A DNA stretch of 64,000 nucleotides from Constrictibacter sp. MBR-5 (GTDB taxonomy: Bacteria; Pseudomonadota; Alphaproteobacteria; JAJUGE01): NCBI RefSeq assembly GCF_040549485.1, contig NZ_JBEPTK010000001.1:620001-684000 (forward strand), written 5' to 3'. This document shows positions 7,805 through 17,627 of the stretch, in pieces (the stretch's first letter is position 1; every line of letters begins with the position of its first letter). The notes beneath the pieces are model-generated. The model saw only the letters and a list, made by a program, of their open reading frames with translations. It was not told where the DNA came from and did not search any database. The position numbers and the translations under genes are program-made.

Positions 7805-8230
7805 TTACGCCGCCAGAGACAGCCGCACGTCGAGGCCGTTGCGGGTGGCGTGCGAGTAGGGGCAGACGATGTGCGCCTGGTCGACCAGCTCCCGCGCGAC
7901 CGCCGGATCGACGCCGGGCAGTGCGATGGTCAGCGCGACGTCCAGGCCGAAGCCCTTGCCGTCGTCGCGCTTGCCGATGCCGACCGCCGCGGTGACGGTG
8001 CTCTCGTCGCTCACCTTCACCTTGCGCTGGGCCGCCACGAACTTCAGGGCACCGAGGAAGCAGGCGGCATAGCCGGACGCGAACAGCTGCTCGGGATTGT
8101 TGCCGTCGCCGCCCGGGCCGCCGAGTTCCTTCGGTGTCACCAGACTGACGCTGAACGCCCCGTCGGCGGTGGCGGCCCGGCCGGTACGGCCGCCGGTGGC
8201 GGTGGCTTCGGTGCGGTAGAGGATGTTCAT
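7805..8230 (-). CDS. ohr: Organic hydroperoxide resistance protein Ohr
   Basis: A 141-residue OsmC/Ohr-family thiol peroxidase that reduces organic hydroperoxides in the cytoplasm. The two redox cysteines are Cys57 (YAACFLGAL) and Cys123 (IVCPYSHATR), in the order and context typical of Ohr rather than OsmC. Start 8230 is preferred over an upstream ATG because AAGGAG precedes it at good spacing. It is divergent from ohrR and shares its operator region. Confidence 0.93.
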   Translation of the reverse strand: MNILYRTEATATGGRTGRAATADGAFSVSLVTPKELGGPGGDGNNPEQLFASGYAACFLGALKFVAAQRKVKVSDESTVTAAVGIGKRDDGKGFGLDVALTIALPGVDPAVARELVDQAHIVCPYSHATRNGLDVRLSLAA

Positions 8231-8257
8231 CGGTGGCTCCTTCATTCGCGACAACAC

Positions 8258-8320
8258 TTATCGCGATAACTGAATTACGCTCACACGTCCCTCCAGTCAA
8301 GATAATTCTTACCGCGATAT
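8258..8320. promoter_or_regulatory. Twin OhrR operators
   Basis: The ohr-ohrR intergenic region holds a perfect 12-bp palindrome, TTATCGCGATAA, at 8258-8269 and a second near-copy, TTACCGCGATAT, at 8309-8320, 51 bp apart. The second lies inside a wider inverted repeat AAGATA...TATCTT (8299-8304 and 8318-8323). One copy lies next to each divergent gene. Assignment to OhrR follows from position and symmetry. Confidence 0.7.
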
Positions 8321-8365
8321 CTTTTTGCGATCCGAGCCGCTATATGAAGGCCGGAGGAGCGTGCC

Positions 8366-8836
8366 ATGACAGCCGAGACGACCAACGAACCCCTGCCGCT
8401 CGACGACCAGCTTTGCTGGGCCGTCTACTCGACCGGCATCGCGATCCAGCGGGTGTACAAGCCGCTGCTCGACCGGCTCGGGCTGACCTACCCGCAATAT
8501 CTCGTGCTGAACGTCCTCTGGCGTAACGACGGCCAAACGGTCGGCGGCATCGCCGAGGCGCTCGCCCTGGAATCCAGCACCCTCACCCCCCTGCTCAAGC
8601 GCCTCGAAGCCGCCGGCCACGTCCGCCGCACCCGCAACCCCGCCAACGAACGCCAGGTCGTCGTCACCCTCACCGACCAGGGCCGCGCGCTGCGCGCCCA
8701 AGCTGGCTGCCTCGGCCAAGCCCTCGTCGCCGCCTCGGCCCAGTCCCCAACCGACCTCGCCCGCCTGAACGCGGAGGTCAGGCAGCTGCGGGATGCACTC
8801 TATGCGCATATCGAGGGCTGGGCGGCGCCCGGATGA
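8366..8836 (+). CDS. ohrR: MarR-family peroxide sensor OhrR
   Basis: A 156-residue MarR-type repressor that releases ohr when an N-terminal Cys is oxidised by organic peroxide. Cys17 in LDDQLCWAVYST is the conserved sensing residue and Cys115 fits the resolving Cys of two-Cys OhrR proteins. The wHTH spans about residues 45-105 (TVGGIAEALALESSTLTPLLKRLE). It faces ohr across a shared operator region. Confidence 0.93.
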   Translation: MTAETTNEPLPLDDQLCWAVYSTGIAIQRVYKPLLDRLGLTYPQYLVLNVLWRNDGQTVGGIAEALALESSTLTPLLKRLEAAGHVRRTRNPANERQVVVTLTDQGRALRAQAGCLGQALVAASAQSPTDLARLNAEVRQLRDALYAHIEGWAAPG

Positions 8837-8976
8837 ATGGCTGAGCCAATCATGGTAAGGACTGCATCGTTACGCACCCGCGCGCGGCCCTGGGCATGCG
8901 CCATGCCGTCCATGTCCGAACGGCACCGCGCGAGCATCGCTCCGACCGGCAGCCGACGAAGAGGAGAGAGGAAACG

Positions 8977-9759
8977 ATGACGGTCAAGACCGTGCTTCTG
9001 CACGCCGGTTCGGAGACGCTGGATCCCGGCCGCGGCGCCGCCGCCTATGCCCTCGGCCTCGCCCGCGCCCACGAGGCCCATCTCGAAGCGCTCGTTCTCG
9101 ACCTCGACATGATGGCGCCCGAGGCCGCCCGTGGCGGCAAGCGCGCCGCGGATGCCCTGCGCGCGGCGGCACGGGACCAGGGCGTCGAAGCGTCGATCAT
9201 CACCGAACGCTCGCACCTACACAGCACCCCCGAGATCGCCGCCGACCATGCGCGCCTGGCGGACACGGTCGTCGCCGGCGTCCGCAAGGAGGGTCTGCTC
9301 AGCGAGCGGCTGGTCGCCGAGAGCCTGATCTTCCAGTCCGGGAGGCCGGTGATCGTGGTACCCCACGATCACCGCGGCTATGCCGCGGAGCGGATCGCCG
9401 TCGCCTGGGACTTCAGCAGGGTCGCCGCGCGCGCGCTCTCGGACGCCTTGCCGTTCCTGCGCCGCGCAGCGGAGGTGACGCTGATCGCTTTCGGCGACGA
9501 CAAGGACTTCACCGCCAGCATCGGCCAGGACGAGGTTCTGGAGCGGCTGCGTCGCCGTGGCGTCGAAGCCGGGTTCGAGCGGATGGAGCGTGGCGGACAG
9601 GGCATCGGGGACGCAATCAACGCGGCCGTCGGCCACCTCCGCGCCGACCTGCTGGTCATGGGGGGCTTCGGCCACTCCCGCTTCCGCGACTTCGTGCTCG
9701 GCGGTGCGACACGGAGCATCCTGACCGCACCGCTCGTCCCGACGCTGCTCTCCCACTGA
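8977..9759 (+). CDS. Universal stress protein (UspA family)
   Basis: A 260-residue cytoplasmic protein with two Usp halves. The C-terminal half (about residues 135-260) carries the ATP-binding signature G-2x-G-9x-G(S/T) as MGGFGHSRFRDFVLGGATRS; the N-terminal half lacks it and is degenerate. Start 8977 follows GAGGAGAGAGGAAA; the in-frame upstream ATG at 8896 has no such site. The role is inferred from family: stress survival, partners unknown. Confidence 0.85.
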   Translation: MTVKTVLLHAGSETLDPGRGAAAYALGLARAHEAHLEALVLDLDMMAPEAARGGKRAADALRAAARDQGVEASIITERSHLHSTPEIAADHARLADTVVAGVRKEGLLSERLVAESLIFQSGRPVIVVPHDHRGYAAERIAVAWDFSRVAARALSDALPFLRRAAEVTLIAFGDDKDFTASIGQDEVLERLRRRGVEAGFERMERGGQGIGDAINAAVGHLRADLLVMGGFGHSRFRDFVLGGATRSILTAPLVPTLLSH

Positions 9760-9780
9760 CGGGCGCGGACCGGGCAGCGT

Positions 9781-9800
9781 CGGCGGCGCATCGGCCGCCG
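9781..9800. terminator. Hairpin between convergent genes
   Basis: CGGCGGC (9781-9787), a six-base loop and GCCGCCG (9794-9800) form a perfect 7-bp stem in the short gap between the Usp stop (9759) and the TerC stop (9802). There is no U-tract, so rho-independent function is uncertain. Confidence 0.4.
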
Positions 9801-9801
9801 G

Positions 9802-10824
9802 TCAGTCCCGGCGCGCCGGGTCGTCGGGTCCCATCCCGGCGGGCCACTCCGGCTCCGGCTCGCGGTTGGTCTTCCAGAGCGAGTATCCGACGCCTCCGGC
9901 GATCAGGGCGAATGTCACCCCCAGGCTGACGGCCGGCGGAAACTTTTCGCCGCCCAGGAGAAAATCCGCGACGAAGATCTTCGTGCCGATGAAGATCAGG
10001 ATCGCAGCCAGGGCATACTTCAGATAGTGGAACCGGTGGACCATCGCGGCCAGGGCGAAGTAGAGGGCGCGCAGCCCCAGGATCGCCATGATGTTGGACG
10101 TGTACACGATGAACGTGTCCGTCGTGATCGCGAAGATGGCGGGGACGGAATCCACCGCGAAGACGATGTCGGCGAGGTTGATGACCACCAGCGCCAGGAA
10201 CAGCGGCGTCGCCGCCCGCACTATCCTGCCCGATTTCGGATCCGCGACCCGCACGAAGAAGTGATGGCCGTGCAGTTCCCGCGTCACCGGCATGTGGGTG
10301 GATATGAACCTTATCGCCGGGTTGTTCGCGACGTCGATCGGCTCGTCGCCGGCGAAGAACATCTTCACGCCGGTGAAGATCAGGAAGGCCGCGAAAAGGT
10401 AGAGTACCCAGTAGGCCTCGTTCACCAGGGCCGCACCCCCGGCGATCATCAGGCCGCGCAGCACGATGACCGCCATGATTCCCCACAGCAGCGCGCGGTA
10501 CTGGTATTTCGCGGGAATGGCGAAGTAGGAGAATATGAGGCTGATGACGAAGACGTTGTCGATCGACAGCGCCTTCTCTATGAAGTAGCCGGTGAAATAC
10601 TGCATGCCCGGCTCCGCGCCGCGGGCATACCAGATCCACCCGCCGAACAGCAGCGCCACGGTAATATAGAACACCGAGAGCCTGAGGCTCTCGGTGATCC
10701 CCATTTCCTTGTCTTCCTTATGGAGGATCCCGAGGTCGAACGCGGTCAGCGCCGCCACGAGGCTGAGAAAGACGAGCCAGAACCACGCGGGCGTGCCCAG
10801 CCAATCCGAAAACAAAAATTCCAC
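9802..10824 (-). CDS. TerC/Alx-family integral membrane protein
   Basis: A 340-residue inner-membrane protein with about nine membrane helices. Conserved acidic motifs in membrane helices are visible, EKALSIDNVFV and ADIVFAVDSVPAIFA, which mark the TerC family implicated in Mn2+ export or metalation of secreted proteins and in tellurite resistance. The start is GTG at 10824 with AGGAGGA upstream. I searched the leader for a yybP-ykoY Mn riboswitch, common for this family, and did not find a convincing one. Confidence 0.88.
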   Translation of the reverse strand: MEFLFSDWLGTPAWFWLVFLSLVAALTAFDLGILHKEDKEMGITESLRLSVFYITVALLFGGWIWYARGAEPGMQYFTGYFIEKALSIDNVFVISLIFSYFAIPAKYQYRALLWGIMAVIVLRGLMIAGGAALVNEAYWVLYLFAAFLIFTGVKMFFAGDEPIDVANNPAIRFISTHMPVTRELHGHHFFVRVADPKSGRIVRAATPLFLALVVINLADIVFAVDSVPAIFAITTDTFIVYTSNIMAILGLRALYFALAAMVHRFHYLKYALAAILIFIGTKIFVADFLLGGEKFPPAVSLGVTFALIAGGVGYSLWKTNREPEPEWPAGMGPDDPARRD

Positions 10825-11216
10825 GAGACGGAGTCCTCCTGATTACGGCAGCGACGGAGGATTCGAGATTGGGGGATGGCGGCGTGCCGGGCCTCAAGCA
10901 TCGCATCTTCCGATGCGGCCGACATCACGCACTTCAAGAGGGAAGCTGAGGCGTCAGAGGGGCCCGGTCCGCGCCCATACAATAGGCAGCGGGTCGGACG
11001 CCTTCAACCGCGGAGGGCGGCAAGTGGTGAACGCGTATGGAGGCTATAGTGATCTTCGTTCCCGCGCTGCACGCCGCATACGGGGCACGAGGAGGCTGCC
11101 CTGGCAGCGGCGCACTGTTCACCACCAATCAGCCTCCCCGAGAGTGGATTTTCAGGAATCTTTCACAGGTCGCTTCATAGAGTGGGGGATCACCCCAAAG
11201 AACGAAGCGTGGCAAC
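10825..11216. other. 392-base intergenic region between terC and the chemoreceptor
   Basis: No credible coding frame is seen. It carries small stem-loops: GCATC-TTCC-GATGC at 10903-10916, reading on the minus strand as a GGAA-loop hairpin in the terC leader, and GCTGCC-CT-GGCAGC at 11095-11108. A 9-bp inverted pair GTGGTGAAC (11024-11032) / GTTCACCAC (11117-11125) is 84 bp apart. Promoters for both divergent genes must be here but no strong -35/-10 pair was identified. Confidence 0.5.
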
Positions 11217-12503
11217 ATGGGACTGTTCGGTCGATCCGATTCCACAGAGCGCGACAGGCTCGAATGGCTTGCCGTCCTGGATCGGCACTGCGGGGTCGGA
11301 TTGTGGGATGCCGTCCTTCACGACGGCGATGCCATGCATCCGAAGGCCCGCTGGACGTGGTCGGGCGAGTTCCGCCGGCTCTGCGGTTTTGCGAACGAGA
11401 CGGACTTCCCGAACGTCGTGCAGTCCTGGTCGGATCGGCTGCATCCGGACGATGTCGCCTCGACGTTCGATGCATTCGGGAAGGCGCTGGAGACCGGCGG
11501 CCTGTACGACACGATCTACCGCCTGAAGACCAAGGACGGCACCTACCGCTGGTTCCGGGCGACTGGCGGCGTGATCAAGGATAACGACGGCGTCGCCCGC
11601 CGTGCGTGCGGCTCGCTCGTCGACATCCACGACGCGCGGGAGGCGGAGGCGAGGCGGCAGGAGACGACGGAGGTCCTGACGCGCCAGTTCCAGACCGACG
11701 TTCTCGCCGTGGTCGACCAGGTCGCCGCAGGCGCCGATCAGCTCAGCCGTGCCTCGGTAGAGATGGGCAATGCCACGACACAGACGCGCGACGGTTCGAT
11801 GGAGGTGGCGTCCGCCTCGGGCGAGATGAGCGCGAACGTGCGCAGCATGGCGGCCGCGACGGAAGAAATGACCGCCTCGATCCATGAGATCGCCGATCAG
11901 GCCGCGCAGTCCGTGCAGGCCACGACCAGTGCGGCCAGTGAAGCCGAGGCCGCCATAGCCGCGGTACGCACCCTGGTCGACGATGTCAGGCAGATCGGCG
12001 ACGTGGTCGGCCTCATCGGCGACGTGGCGTCACAGACGAACCTTCTCGCGCTGAACGCGACGATCGAGGCGGCGCGGGCCGGCGAAGCCGGCAAGGGCTT
12101 CGCCGTCGTGGCCTCCGAGGTGAAGGCGCTGGCGTTGCAGACCCGGCAGGCGACCGGCAACATCGTCGCCCGCATCGAGGCGGTGCAGAAGGCAACGACG
12201 AGCGTCGAGCGACTGATTTCCGGGGTCGCGACCACGGTGACCAAACTCGGCGAGTCCGCCTCGACGACCGCCGCAGCCGTGGAGCAGCAGGGCGCGACCA
12301 CCAGCGAGATCGCGCGCAATATCCAGGATGCCGCTCAGCGGACCGACGACGTGTCTTCCGGTATCGCGCGCGTGAACGGCTTCGCCGTCGAGAGCGGCGC
12401 TCTGTCGGAACGCATCGCCGACTCGATGAAGATGCTGTCCGGTCACGCAACCGACCTGCGGGCACAGGTCGACGGCTTCCTCAAGCGGTTGCGCGCCGCC
12501 TGA
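11217..12503 (+). CDS. Soluble PAS-domain methyl-accepting chemotaxis protein
   Basis: A 428-residue receptor. Residues about 15-140 form a PAS_3-type fold with the closing PAC motif ([19 protein letters not shown]). A coiled-coil signalling domain (about 160-425) follows with the invariant tip that binds CheW/CheA ([20 protein letters not shown]). There is no membrane segment, so it should sense an intracellular or membrane-permeable signal, possibly redox or energy state. No CheR-tethering pentapeptide is seen at the C-terminus. No che genes lie nearby. Confidence 0.9.
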   Translation: MGLFGRSDSTERDRLEWLAVLDRHCGVGLWDAVLHDGDAMHPKARWTWSGEFRRLCGFANETDFPNVVQSWSDRLHPDDVASTFDAFGKALETGGLYDTIYRLKTKDGTYRWFRATGGVIKDNDGVARRACGSLVDIHDAREAEARRQETTEVLTRQFQTDVLAVVDQVAAGADQLSRASVEMGNATTQTRDGSMEVASASGEMSANVRSMAAATEEMTASIHEIADQAAQSVQATTSAASEAEAAIAAVRTLVDDVRQIGDVVGLIGDVASQTNLLALNATIEAARAGEAGKGFAVVASEVKALALQTRQATGNIVARIEAVQKATTSVERLISGVATTVTKLGESASTTAAAVEQQGATTSEIARNIQDAAQRTDDVSSGIARVNGFAVESGALSERIADSMKMLSGHATDLRAQVDGFLKRLRAA

Positions 12504-12569
12504 GGCCGCCGGGCGCGGCCGAATACGCCGGAGGCGGCAGAGACGAGGTCGCCGCCGCCCCGCGCGTCG

Positions 12570-12591
12570 CGATCCGCATGCTCGCGGATCG
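12570..12591 (+). terminator. Stem-loop after the chemoreceptor gene
   Basis: CGATCCGC (12570-12577), loop ATGCTC and GCGGATCG (12584-12591) form a perfect 8-bp stem 67 bases after the stop. No U-tract follows, so it is only a weak terminator candidate. Confidence 0.3.
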
Positions 12592-12704
12592 TGGTCGCCC
12601 CAGGCGCTATCCCCACCTTGCCGCCCCGCACGCCCCCGCGCTACTAGTCGTTTCTCGGCTCTGTCGCACGGTGCGGCGCCGTTCGTAGCAGGAGCGTTTC
12701 CTTC

Positions 12705-13895
12705 ATGCCCGGCCCGCTCGAAGGCGTGCGCGTCATCGACCTGACCTCGGTCGTCCTCGGCCCCTATGCCACCATGCTGATGGGCGACATGGGCGCCGAC
12801 GTCATCAAGGTGGAGGCGCCCGACGGCGACACCACCCGGACCACGGGCCCCAGCCGCAACGAGGGCATGGCCTGCACCTTCCTCACCTCGAACCGCAACA
12901 AGCGCAGCGTCGTGCTCGACCTGAAGCAGCCGTCGGCGCGCGCGGCCCTGCAGACGCTGATCGACGGCGCCGACGTGTTCGTGCATTCGATCCGGCCGCA
13001 GGCGGTGGCGCGCCTCGGCTTCTCGCCGGAAGAAGTGCTGAAGCGCAACCCGCGCATCGTCTACGCCGCCATCCACGGCTTCGGCGAGGCCGGGCCCTAT
13101 GCTGGGCGCCCGGCCTACGACGACATCATCCAGAGCGTCTGCGGCATCGCCGGCCTGATGGAGAAGCGCTTCGGCGAGCCGCTGTTCATGCCGATGGTGG
13201 CGGCCGACAAGACCTGCGGCCTGACCACGCTCTATTCGATCCTGGCCGCCCTCTTCAACCGCGAGCGCACCGGCAAGGGCCAGTTCGTCGAGATCCCCAT
13301 GCTGGAAGTGATGACCCAGTTCACCCTGATGGAGAATCTCTACGGCCACACCTTCGACCCGCCGGACGGGCCGATCGGTTATCCGCGCGTTCTGGCCGAA
13401 TGGCGCCGGCCGTGCCAGACGAAGGACGGTTGGATCACAGTCCTGGCCTATACCGACCGGCAGTGGGCGCGCTTCGTCGTCGAGGCGGGCCGGCCGGAAC
13501 TCGCGACCGACGTGCGCTACGCCAAGCTCGCCGGCCGTACGAAGCATATCGACGACACCTACACCTTGGTCGCCGAGATGCTGCGCGAGCGCACCACCGA
13601 CGACTGGCTGGCGGTGCTCGATCGGCTCGAGATCCCGTGCGCGCGGGTCAACAAGCTGGAGGAGTTGGAGCAGGACCCGCACCTCTCGGCCATCGGCTTC
13701 TTCCGCAAGGTCGAGCACCCGACCGAGGGGCCGCTCACCATGACGGCACCGCCGGTGAACTTCGCCGACACGCCCGCGGAGATCCGCCGCATGGCCCCCA
13801 CCCTCGGCCAGCACAGCGCCGAAATCCTGCGGGAGGCGGGCCTCAGCGACGCCGAGATCGCCGCGATGGCCGAAACCGGCGCCACGGCAGCGTGA
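12705..13895 (+). CDS. CaiB/BaiF-family CoA-transferase (class III)
   Basis: A 396-residue family III CoA-transferase that moves CoA between carboxylic acids through an aspartyl-CoA intermediate. The N-terminal signature [34 protein letters not shown] is textbook. The likely catalytic Asp lies in [17 protein letters not shown] near residue 143. AGGAGCG precedes the ATG. Two bases separate it from the FAD oxidase gene that follows. The acid substrate cannot be read from sequence. Confidence 0.9.
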   Translation: MPGPLEGVRVIDLTSVVLGPYATMLMGDMGADVIKVEAPDGDTTRTTGPSRNEGMACTFLTSNRNKRSVVLDLKQPSARAALQTLIDGADVFVHSIRPQAVARLGFSPEEVLKRNPRIVYAAIHGFGEAGPYAGRPAYDDIIQSVCGIAGLMEKRFGEPLFMPMVAADKTCGLTTLYSILAALFNRERTGKGQFVEIPMLEVMTQFTLMENLYGHTFDPPDGPIGYPRVLAEWRRPCQTKDGWITVLAYTDRQWARFVVEAGRPELATDVRYAKLAGRTKHIDDTYTLVAEMLRERTTDDWLAVLDRLEIPCARVNKLEELEQDPHLSAIGFFRKVEHPTEGPLTMTAPPVNFADTPAEIRRMAPTLGQHSAEILREAGLSDAEIAAMAETGATAA

Positions 13896-13905
13896 GGTGA
13901 ACGCC

Positions 13906-15174
13906 GTGCCCGCCGCCCTGCCCGCTTCGGTCGACGTGGTCGTCGTCGGCGCGGGCGCGGCCGGGCTCGCCGCGGCGCGAAGCCTGCTCGACCGCGGCCT
14001 GTCGGTCGTCGTGCTGGAGGCGAAGGACCGCATCGGCGGCCGCGCCTGGACCGTCGACCTAGCCGGCATGCCGGTCGACCTGGGCGCCACCTGGCTGCAT
14101 TCCGGCAGCGTCAATCCGCTGGCCGGGATCGCGACACGGCACGGCGTCGCCTACGACACGACCCCGACCCGCATCCGCCGCTGCTTCCTCTTCCGTGCGC
14201 ACGAGACGCGCTGGGCGACCCCGGTGGAGGAGAGCGAGCGGATCGACTATTTCGACCGCTGCGAGGCGCTGATCGAGGCCGCGGCCCATGCCGGGCGCGA
14301 CGTGCCGGTCTCCGCCGTTCTGCCCGACCATCCGCGCTGGCGCCCGGCGTTCGAGGCCTGGGTCGCCGCCTATTCCTCGGCCGACCCCGACGAACTCTCC
14401 ACCGCCGACTGGGTGAACTATACCGACACCGAGGAGAACTGGCCGGTCCCCGACGGCCTGGGCACGATCCTGCAAAGCTACGGTGCTGGGCTGCCAGTCC
14501 GCACCGGGACCGCCGTCACCGCCGTCCGCCACGACGGCCGGTGCGCGATCGTGGAAACGGCGGCCGGCAGCGTCGAGGCGGCGGCCGTGATCGTGACCGT
14601 CTCGACCTCGGTCCTGGCGGCCGGCACGATCGCCTTCGACCCGCCGCTGTCGGCCGACCGGCGCGCCGCCCTCGCCGCGATCCCGCTCGGCCGGGCGAAC
14701 AAGCTGGCGATGGCCTTCGACGGCAACCCGTTCGGCGACCTCGCCGCCCATGCCGTCCGCCTCGCCGAGGCGACCTCCGGCACGATGATCCTGCACATCC
14801 GCCCCTTCGGCCGCGACCTCGTCACCACCTTCATCGGCGGCCGCTTCGCCGCGGAGATCGAGCGTGCCGGCGAGGCCGCCGCCGTCGACTTCGCGATGGC
14901 GCGCCTCACCGCCATCTTCGGGCCCGAGCCCGCCCGGCGCCTGGGCGCCACGCGCGTATCGGCCTGGGAGAGCGACCCCTGGATCCGCGGCGCCTATTCG
15001 GCCGCCCGCCCGGGTGCAGCCCACCTGCGCCCGGTCCTCGCCGCTCCCGCCGGCCCGCGCCTCTTCTTCGCCGGCGAGGCCACGCACCTGCGCTATTTCA
15101 GCACCGCCCACGGTGCCTTCCTGTCGGGCCAACGCGCCGCCGACGAGGCCGCCCATGCCCTCGGCAAAGGCTAG
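13906..15174 (+). CDS. FAD-dependent amine oxidase (flavin monoamine oxidase family)
   Basis: About 422 residues. An N-terminal Rossmann [17 protein letters not shown] with the distal ARG motif ([10 protein letters not shown]) binds FAD; a C-terminal [22 protein letters not shown] is the second flavin signature of amine oxidases. Starts GTG 13897 and GTG 13906 are both possible; I prefer 13906 because GAGG lies eight bases before it. It probably shares a transcript with the CoA-transferase. The amine or other substrate is unknown. Confidence 0.87.
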   Translation: MPAALPASVDVVVVGAGAAGLAAARSLLDRGLSVVVLEAKDRIGGRAWTVDLAGMPVDLGATWLHSGSVNPLAGIATRHGVAYDTTPTRIRRCFLFRAHETRWATPVEESERIDYFDRCEALIEAAAHAGRDVPVSAVLPDHPRWRPAFEAWVAAYSSADPDELSTADWVNYTDTEENWPVPDGLGTILQSYGAGLPVRTGTAVTAVRHDGRCAIVETAAGSVEAAAVIVTVSTSVLAAGTIAFDPPLSADRRAALAAIPLGRANKLAMAFDGNPFGDLAAHAVRLAEATSGTMILHIRPFGRDLVTTFIGGRFAAEIERAGEAAAVDFAMARLTAIFGPEPARRLGATRVSAWESDPWIRGAYSAARPGAAHLRPVLAAPAGPRLFFAGEATHLRYFSTAHGAFLSGQRAADEAAHALGKG

Positions 15175-15197
15175 ACGGCCAAAGCGTCTTCATTCTT

Positions 15198-15251
15198 TTG
15201 CACCGCAGCATTCGGGCGCTAGTATCGCCGGGCCTCTACCCGTGTAGAGGC
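15198..15251 (+). promoter_or_regulatory. doxX promoter with 5' leader hairpin
   Basis: TTGCAC (15198-15203) and TAGTAT (15220-15225) with a 16-bp spacer form a good sigma-70-type promoter. Directly at the expected transcript start is a perfect 8-bp hairpin, GCCTCTAC-CCGT-GTAGAGGC (15232-15251), 41 bases before the DoxX ATG. A 5'-terminal hairpin may protect the mRNA; this role is inferred. Confidence 0.5.
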
Positions 15252-15292
15252 ATCGGCGGCGCGAACGCCGCCAGCGGACCTGGAGACGCGTC

Positions 15293-15712
15293 ATGAATTC
15301 CGCCCGCCTCGCCGCCTACGCGCCTTACATGCTCAGCATCACGCGCATCATGGCCGGTCTTCTGTTCCTCGCGCACGGGACGCAGAAGTTCCTGGCCTTT
15401 CCCGGCGGCGAGCGCGCCGGCGCCGGATGGGACTTCAGCTCCGCCGGCCATTTTGCCGGCGCCATCGAATTGGTGACCGGCGTGCTGATCGCGATCGGCC
15501 TGTTCACGCGGCCCGCCGCCTTCCTCGCCTCGGGTACGATGGCCTTCGCCTACTTCCTGGCGCACGCCCCGCGGGACTTCTTCCCGATCAACAATGGCGG
15601 CGATGCGGCCATCCTCTACTGCTTCCTGTTTCTGTATTTCGTCTTCGCCGGCCCGGGCCCGCTCAGCCTGGACGAGCGCGGCAGGTCCGTTCCGCCCAGC
15701 GGCGTCAGGTGA
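15293..15712 (+). CDS. DoxX-family membrane protein
   Basis: A 139-residue inner-membrane protein with four hydrophobic segments. Family motifs are visible: ITRIMAGLLFLAHGTQKF at the first helix and GAIELVTGVLIAIGLFTRPAAFLASG in the middle. DoxX proteins are linked to quinone/terminal-oxidase or oxidative-stress functions but the role of this subgroup is not settled. A dedicated promoter lies upstream. Confidence 0.85.
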   Translation: MNSARLAAYAPYMLSITRIMAGLLFLAHGTQKFLAFPGGERAGAGWDFSSAGHFAGAIELVTGVLIAIGLFTRPAAFLASGTMAFAYFLAHAPRDFFPINNGGDAAILYCFLFLYFVFAGPGPLSLDERGRSVPPSGVR

Positions 15713-15722
15713 GCGGCGCGCC

Positions 15723-17507
15723 CTAACCCGCCTCGCCGATCACTTCCAGGAACGCGTCGCCGTAGCGTTCGAGCTTGGCGCGGCCGACGCCCTGGATGCG
15801 GCCGAGGGCGTCGATGGTGATCGGCCGGGTGCGAGCCATCTCGGCCAGGGTCGAATCGTGGAAGATGACGTAGGGCGGCACGCCCTGGGCCTTCGCCAGT
15901 TCCATGCGCTTCGAGCGCAGCGCGTCGAAAAGGCCGGAATCGGCGCCGCCCAGGTCGCGGTCACGCAACTCCCGCCGCACCTTGACCGCACGCTCGCGCC
16001 GTAGGTCGACGCGCCGCTCGCCGCGCAGCACCGGGCGGCAGTCGGGACTGAGCGCCAGGCCGCCATGCCCCTCGGTATCCACCACCAGCAGGCCGGCGGC
16101 GACGAGCTGGCGGACGATCGAGCGCCACTCCTTGGCCGCCACGTCCTTGCCGATGCCGAAGGTGCTGACCGTGTCGTGGCCGAACTTGGCGATCTTTTCG
16201 CCGGCCGAACCGCGCAGCACGTCGATGATGTGCGTCACACCGAAGCGCTGGCCGGTACGGTAGACGGTCGACAGCACCTTCTGCGCCAGCTCCGTGCCGT
16301 CATAGACCTCGGGCGGCTCCAGGCAGGTGTCGCAGTTGCCGCAGGGCGCGCAGCTGTCGGCGAAGTATTCCAGCAGCACCTGCCGGCGGCAGCGCGCCGT
16401 CTCGCAGAAGCCCAGCAGCGCGTCGAGCTTCTGCCGCTCGACCCGCTTCTGCGCATCGGGGGCGTTCGACGCCTCGACGAAGCGCAGCTGGCGGGTCACG
16501 TCGGCGATGCCGTAGAGCATCCAGGCGTCGGAGGCGAGGCCGTCGCGGCCGGCGCGGCCGGTCTCCTGGTAATAGGCCTCCAGGCTGCGCGGCGCGTCGA
16601 GATGCGCGACGAAGCGCACGTCCGGCTTGTCGATGCCCATGCCGAAGGCGACCGTCGCGACGACGATGACCTTGTCGTCCTTCAGGAACCGGTCCTGGTT
16701 GCGCCCGCGCACCGCGGCGTCCAGGCCGGCATGGTACGGAATGGCGTTGTGGCCCTTGCCCACCAGCCAATCCGCCGTCGATTCCACGTCCTTTCGGCTC
16801 ATGCAGTAGACGATGCCCGAATCGCCGGGATGCTCGGTGCGGATGAAGGCGTCCAGCTGCCGCAGCGGATCGGTCTTCGGCACGATGCGGTAGCGGATGT
16901 TCGGCCGGTCGAAGCCGGCGACGAAGATGCGGCCGTCGCCCAGCTGCAGCCGCTCGACGATGTCGCGGCGCGTCGGCCCGTCGGCGGTCGCCGTCAGTGC
17001 CACGCGCGGCACGCTGGGGAAGCGCTCGTGCAGGATGGCGAGCTTCAGATATTCGGGCCGGAAGTCGTGTCCCCACTGCGAGACGCAGTGCGCCTCGTCG
17101 ATGGCGAACAGCGAGATGCGGCAGCGCTCCAGCAGGTTCAGGAACCCATCGGTCAGCAGCCGTTCCGGCGCCACGTAGACGAGGTCGATGTCGCCGCGCC
17201 GCATGGCGTCCTGCACGGCGGTCGCCTCGTCCCAGGCGAGGCTGGAGTTGAGGGCGGCGGCCCGCACGCCGAGCTGGCGCAGCGCCTCGACCTGGTCCTT
17301 CATCAGCGCGATCAGCGGCGACACGACGACCGCCACGCCCTCGCGGCAGAGCGCCGGCACCTGATAGCAGAGCGACTTGCCGCCGCCGGTCGGCATGAGC
17401 ACGAGCGCCTCGCCGCCGGCCACGACATGGTCGACGATCTCGGCCTGATGTCCGCGAAAGGCCTCGAAGCCGAACACGGTGCGGAGGACGTCGAGGGGAT
17501 CACGCAT
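15723..17507 (-). CDS. recQ: ATP-dependent DNA helicase RecQ
   Basis: A 594-residue superfamily-2 3'-5' helicase for recombination and fork repair. Order: helicase core with Walker [17 protein letters not shown] near residue 40 and DEAH box [20 protein letters not shown]; Zn-binding RQC region with four Cys ([10 protein letters not shown]...[10 protein letters not shown]) near 370-400; winged helix; HRDC domain at the C-terminus (about 520-590, [19 protein letters not shown]). Length is normal for RecQ. It is transcribed away from doxX and ends ten bases after doxX's stop on the opposite strand. Confidence 0.95.
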   Translation of the reverse strand: MRDPLDVLRTVFGFEAFRGHQAEIVDHVVAGGEALVLMPTGGGKSLCYQVPALCREGVAVVVSPLIALMKDQVEALRQLGVRAAALNSSLAWDEATAVQDAMRRGDIDLVYVAPERLLTDGFLNLLERCRISLFAIDEAHCVSQWGHDFRPEYLKLAILHERFPSVPRVALTATADGPTRRDIVERLQLGDGRIFVAGFDRPNIRYRIVPKTDPLRQLDAFIRTEHPGDSGIVYCMSRKDVESTADWLVGKGHNAIPYHAGLDAAVRGRNQDRFLKDDKVIVVATVAFGMGIDKPDVRFVAHLDAPRSLEAYYQETGRAGRDGLASDAWMLYGIADVTRQLRFVEASNAPDAQKRVERQKLDALLGFCETARCRRQVLLEYFADSCAPCGNCDTCLEPPEVYDGTELAQKVLSTVYRTGQRFGVTHIIDVLRGSAGEKIAKFGHDTVSTFGIGKDVAAKEWRSIVRQLVAAGLLVVDTEGHGGLALSPDCRPVLRGERRVDLRRERAVKVRRELRDRDLGGADSGLFDALRSKRMELAKAQGVPPYVIFHDSTLAEMARTRPITIDALGRIQGVGRAKLERYGDAFLEVIGEAG

Positions 17508-17627
17508 GAGGGGGAAAGGTCGGTCTCCGTAGGGCGGCCCGCGGCCGCGGCGGGCGGGTTGCGGGCACCATACACGATCGCGGCGAGCCTTGGCGCGGTC
17601 GACCTGGGGATAAAGCGCCTCGGCGGC

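Noticed and set aside
10825-10980. yybP-ykoY Mn2+ riboswitch in the terC leader
   Set aside because: The family often has one, but I could not find the conserved loop sequences on the minus strand; only a small GGAA-loop hairpin is present.
11024-11125. 9-bp inverted repeat GTGGTGAAC / GTTCACCAC, 84 bp apart
   Set aside because: About one such pair per few such regions is expected by chance, and it has no clear relation to a promoter.
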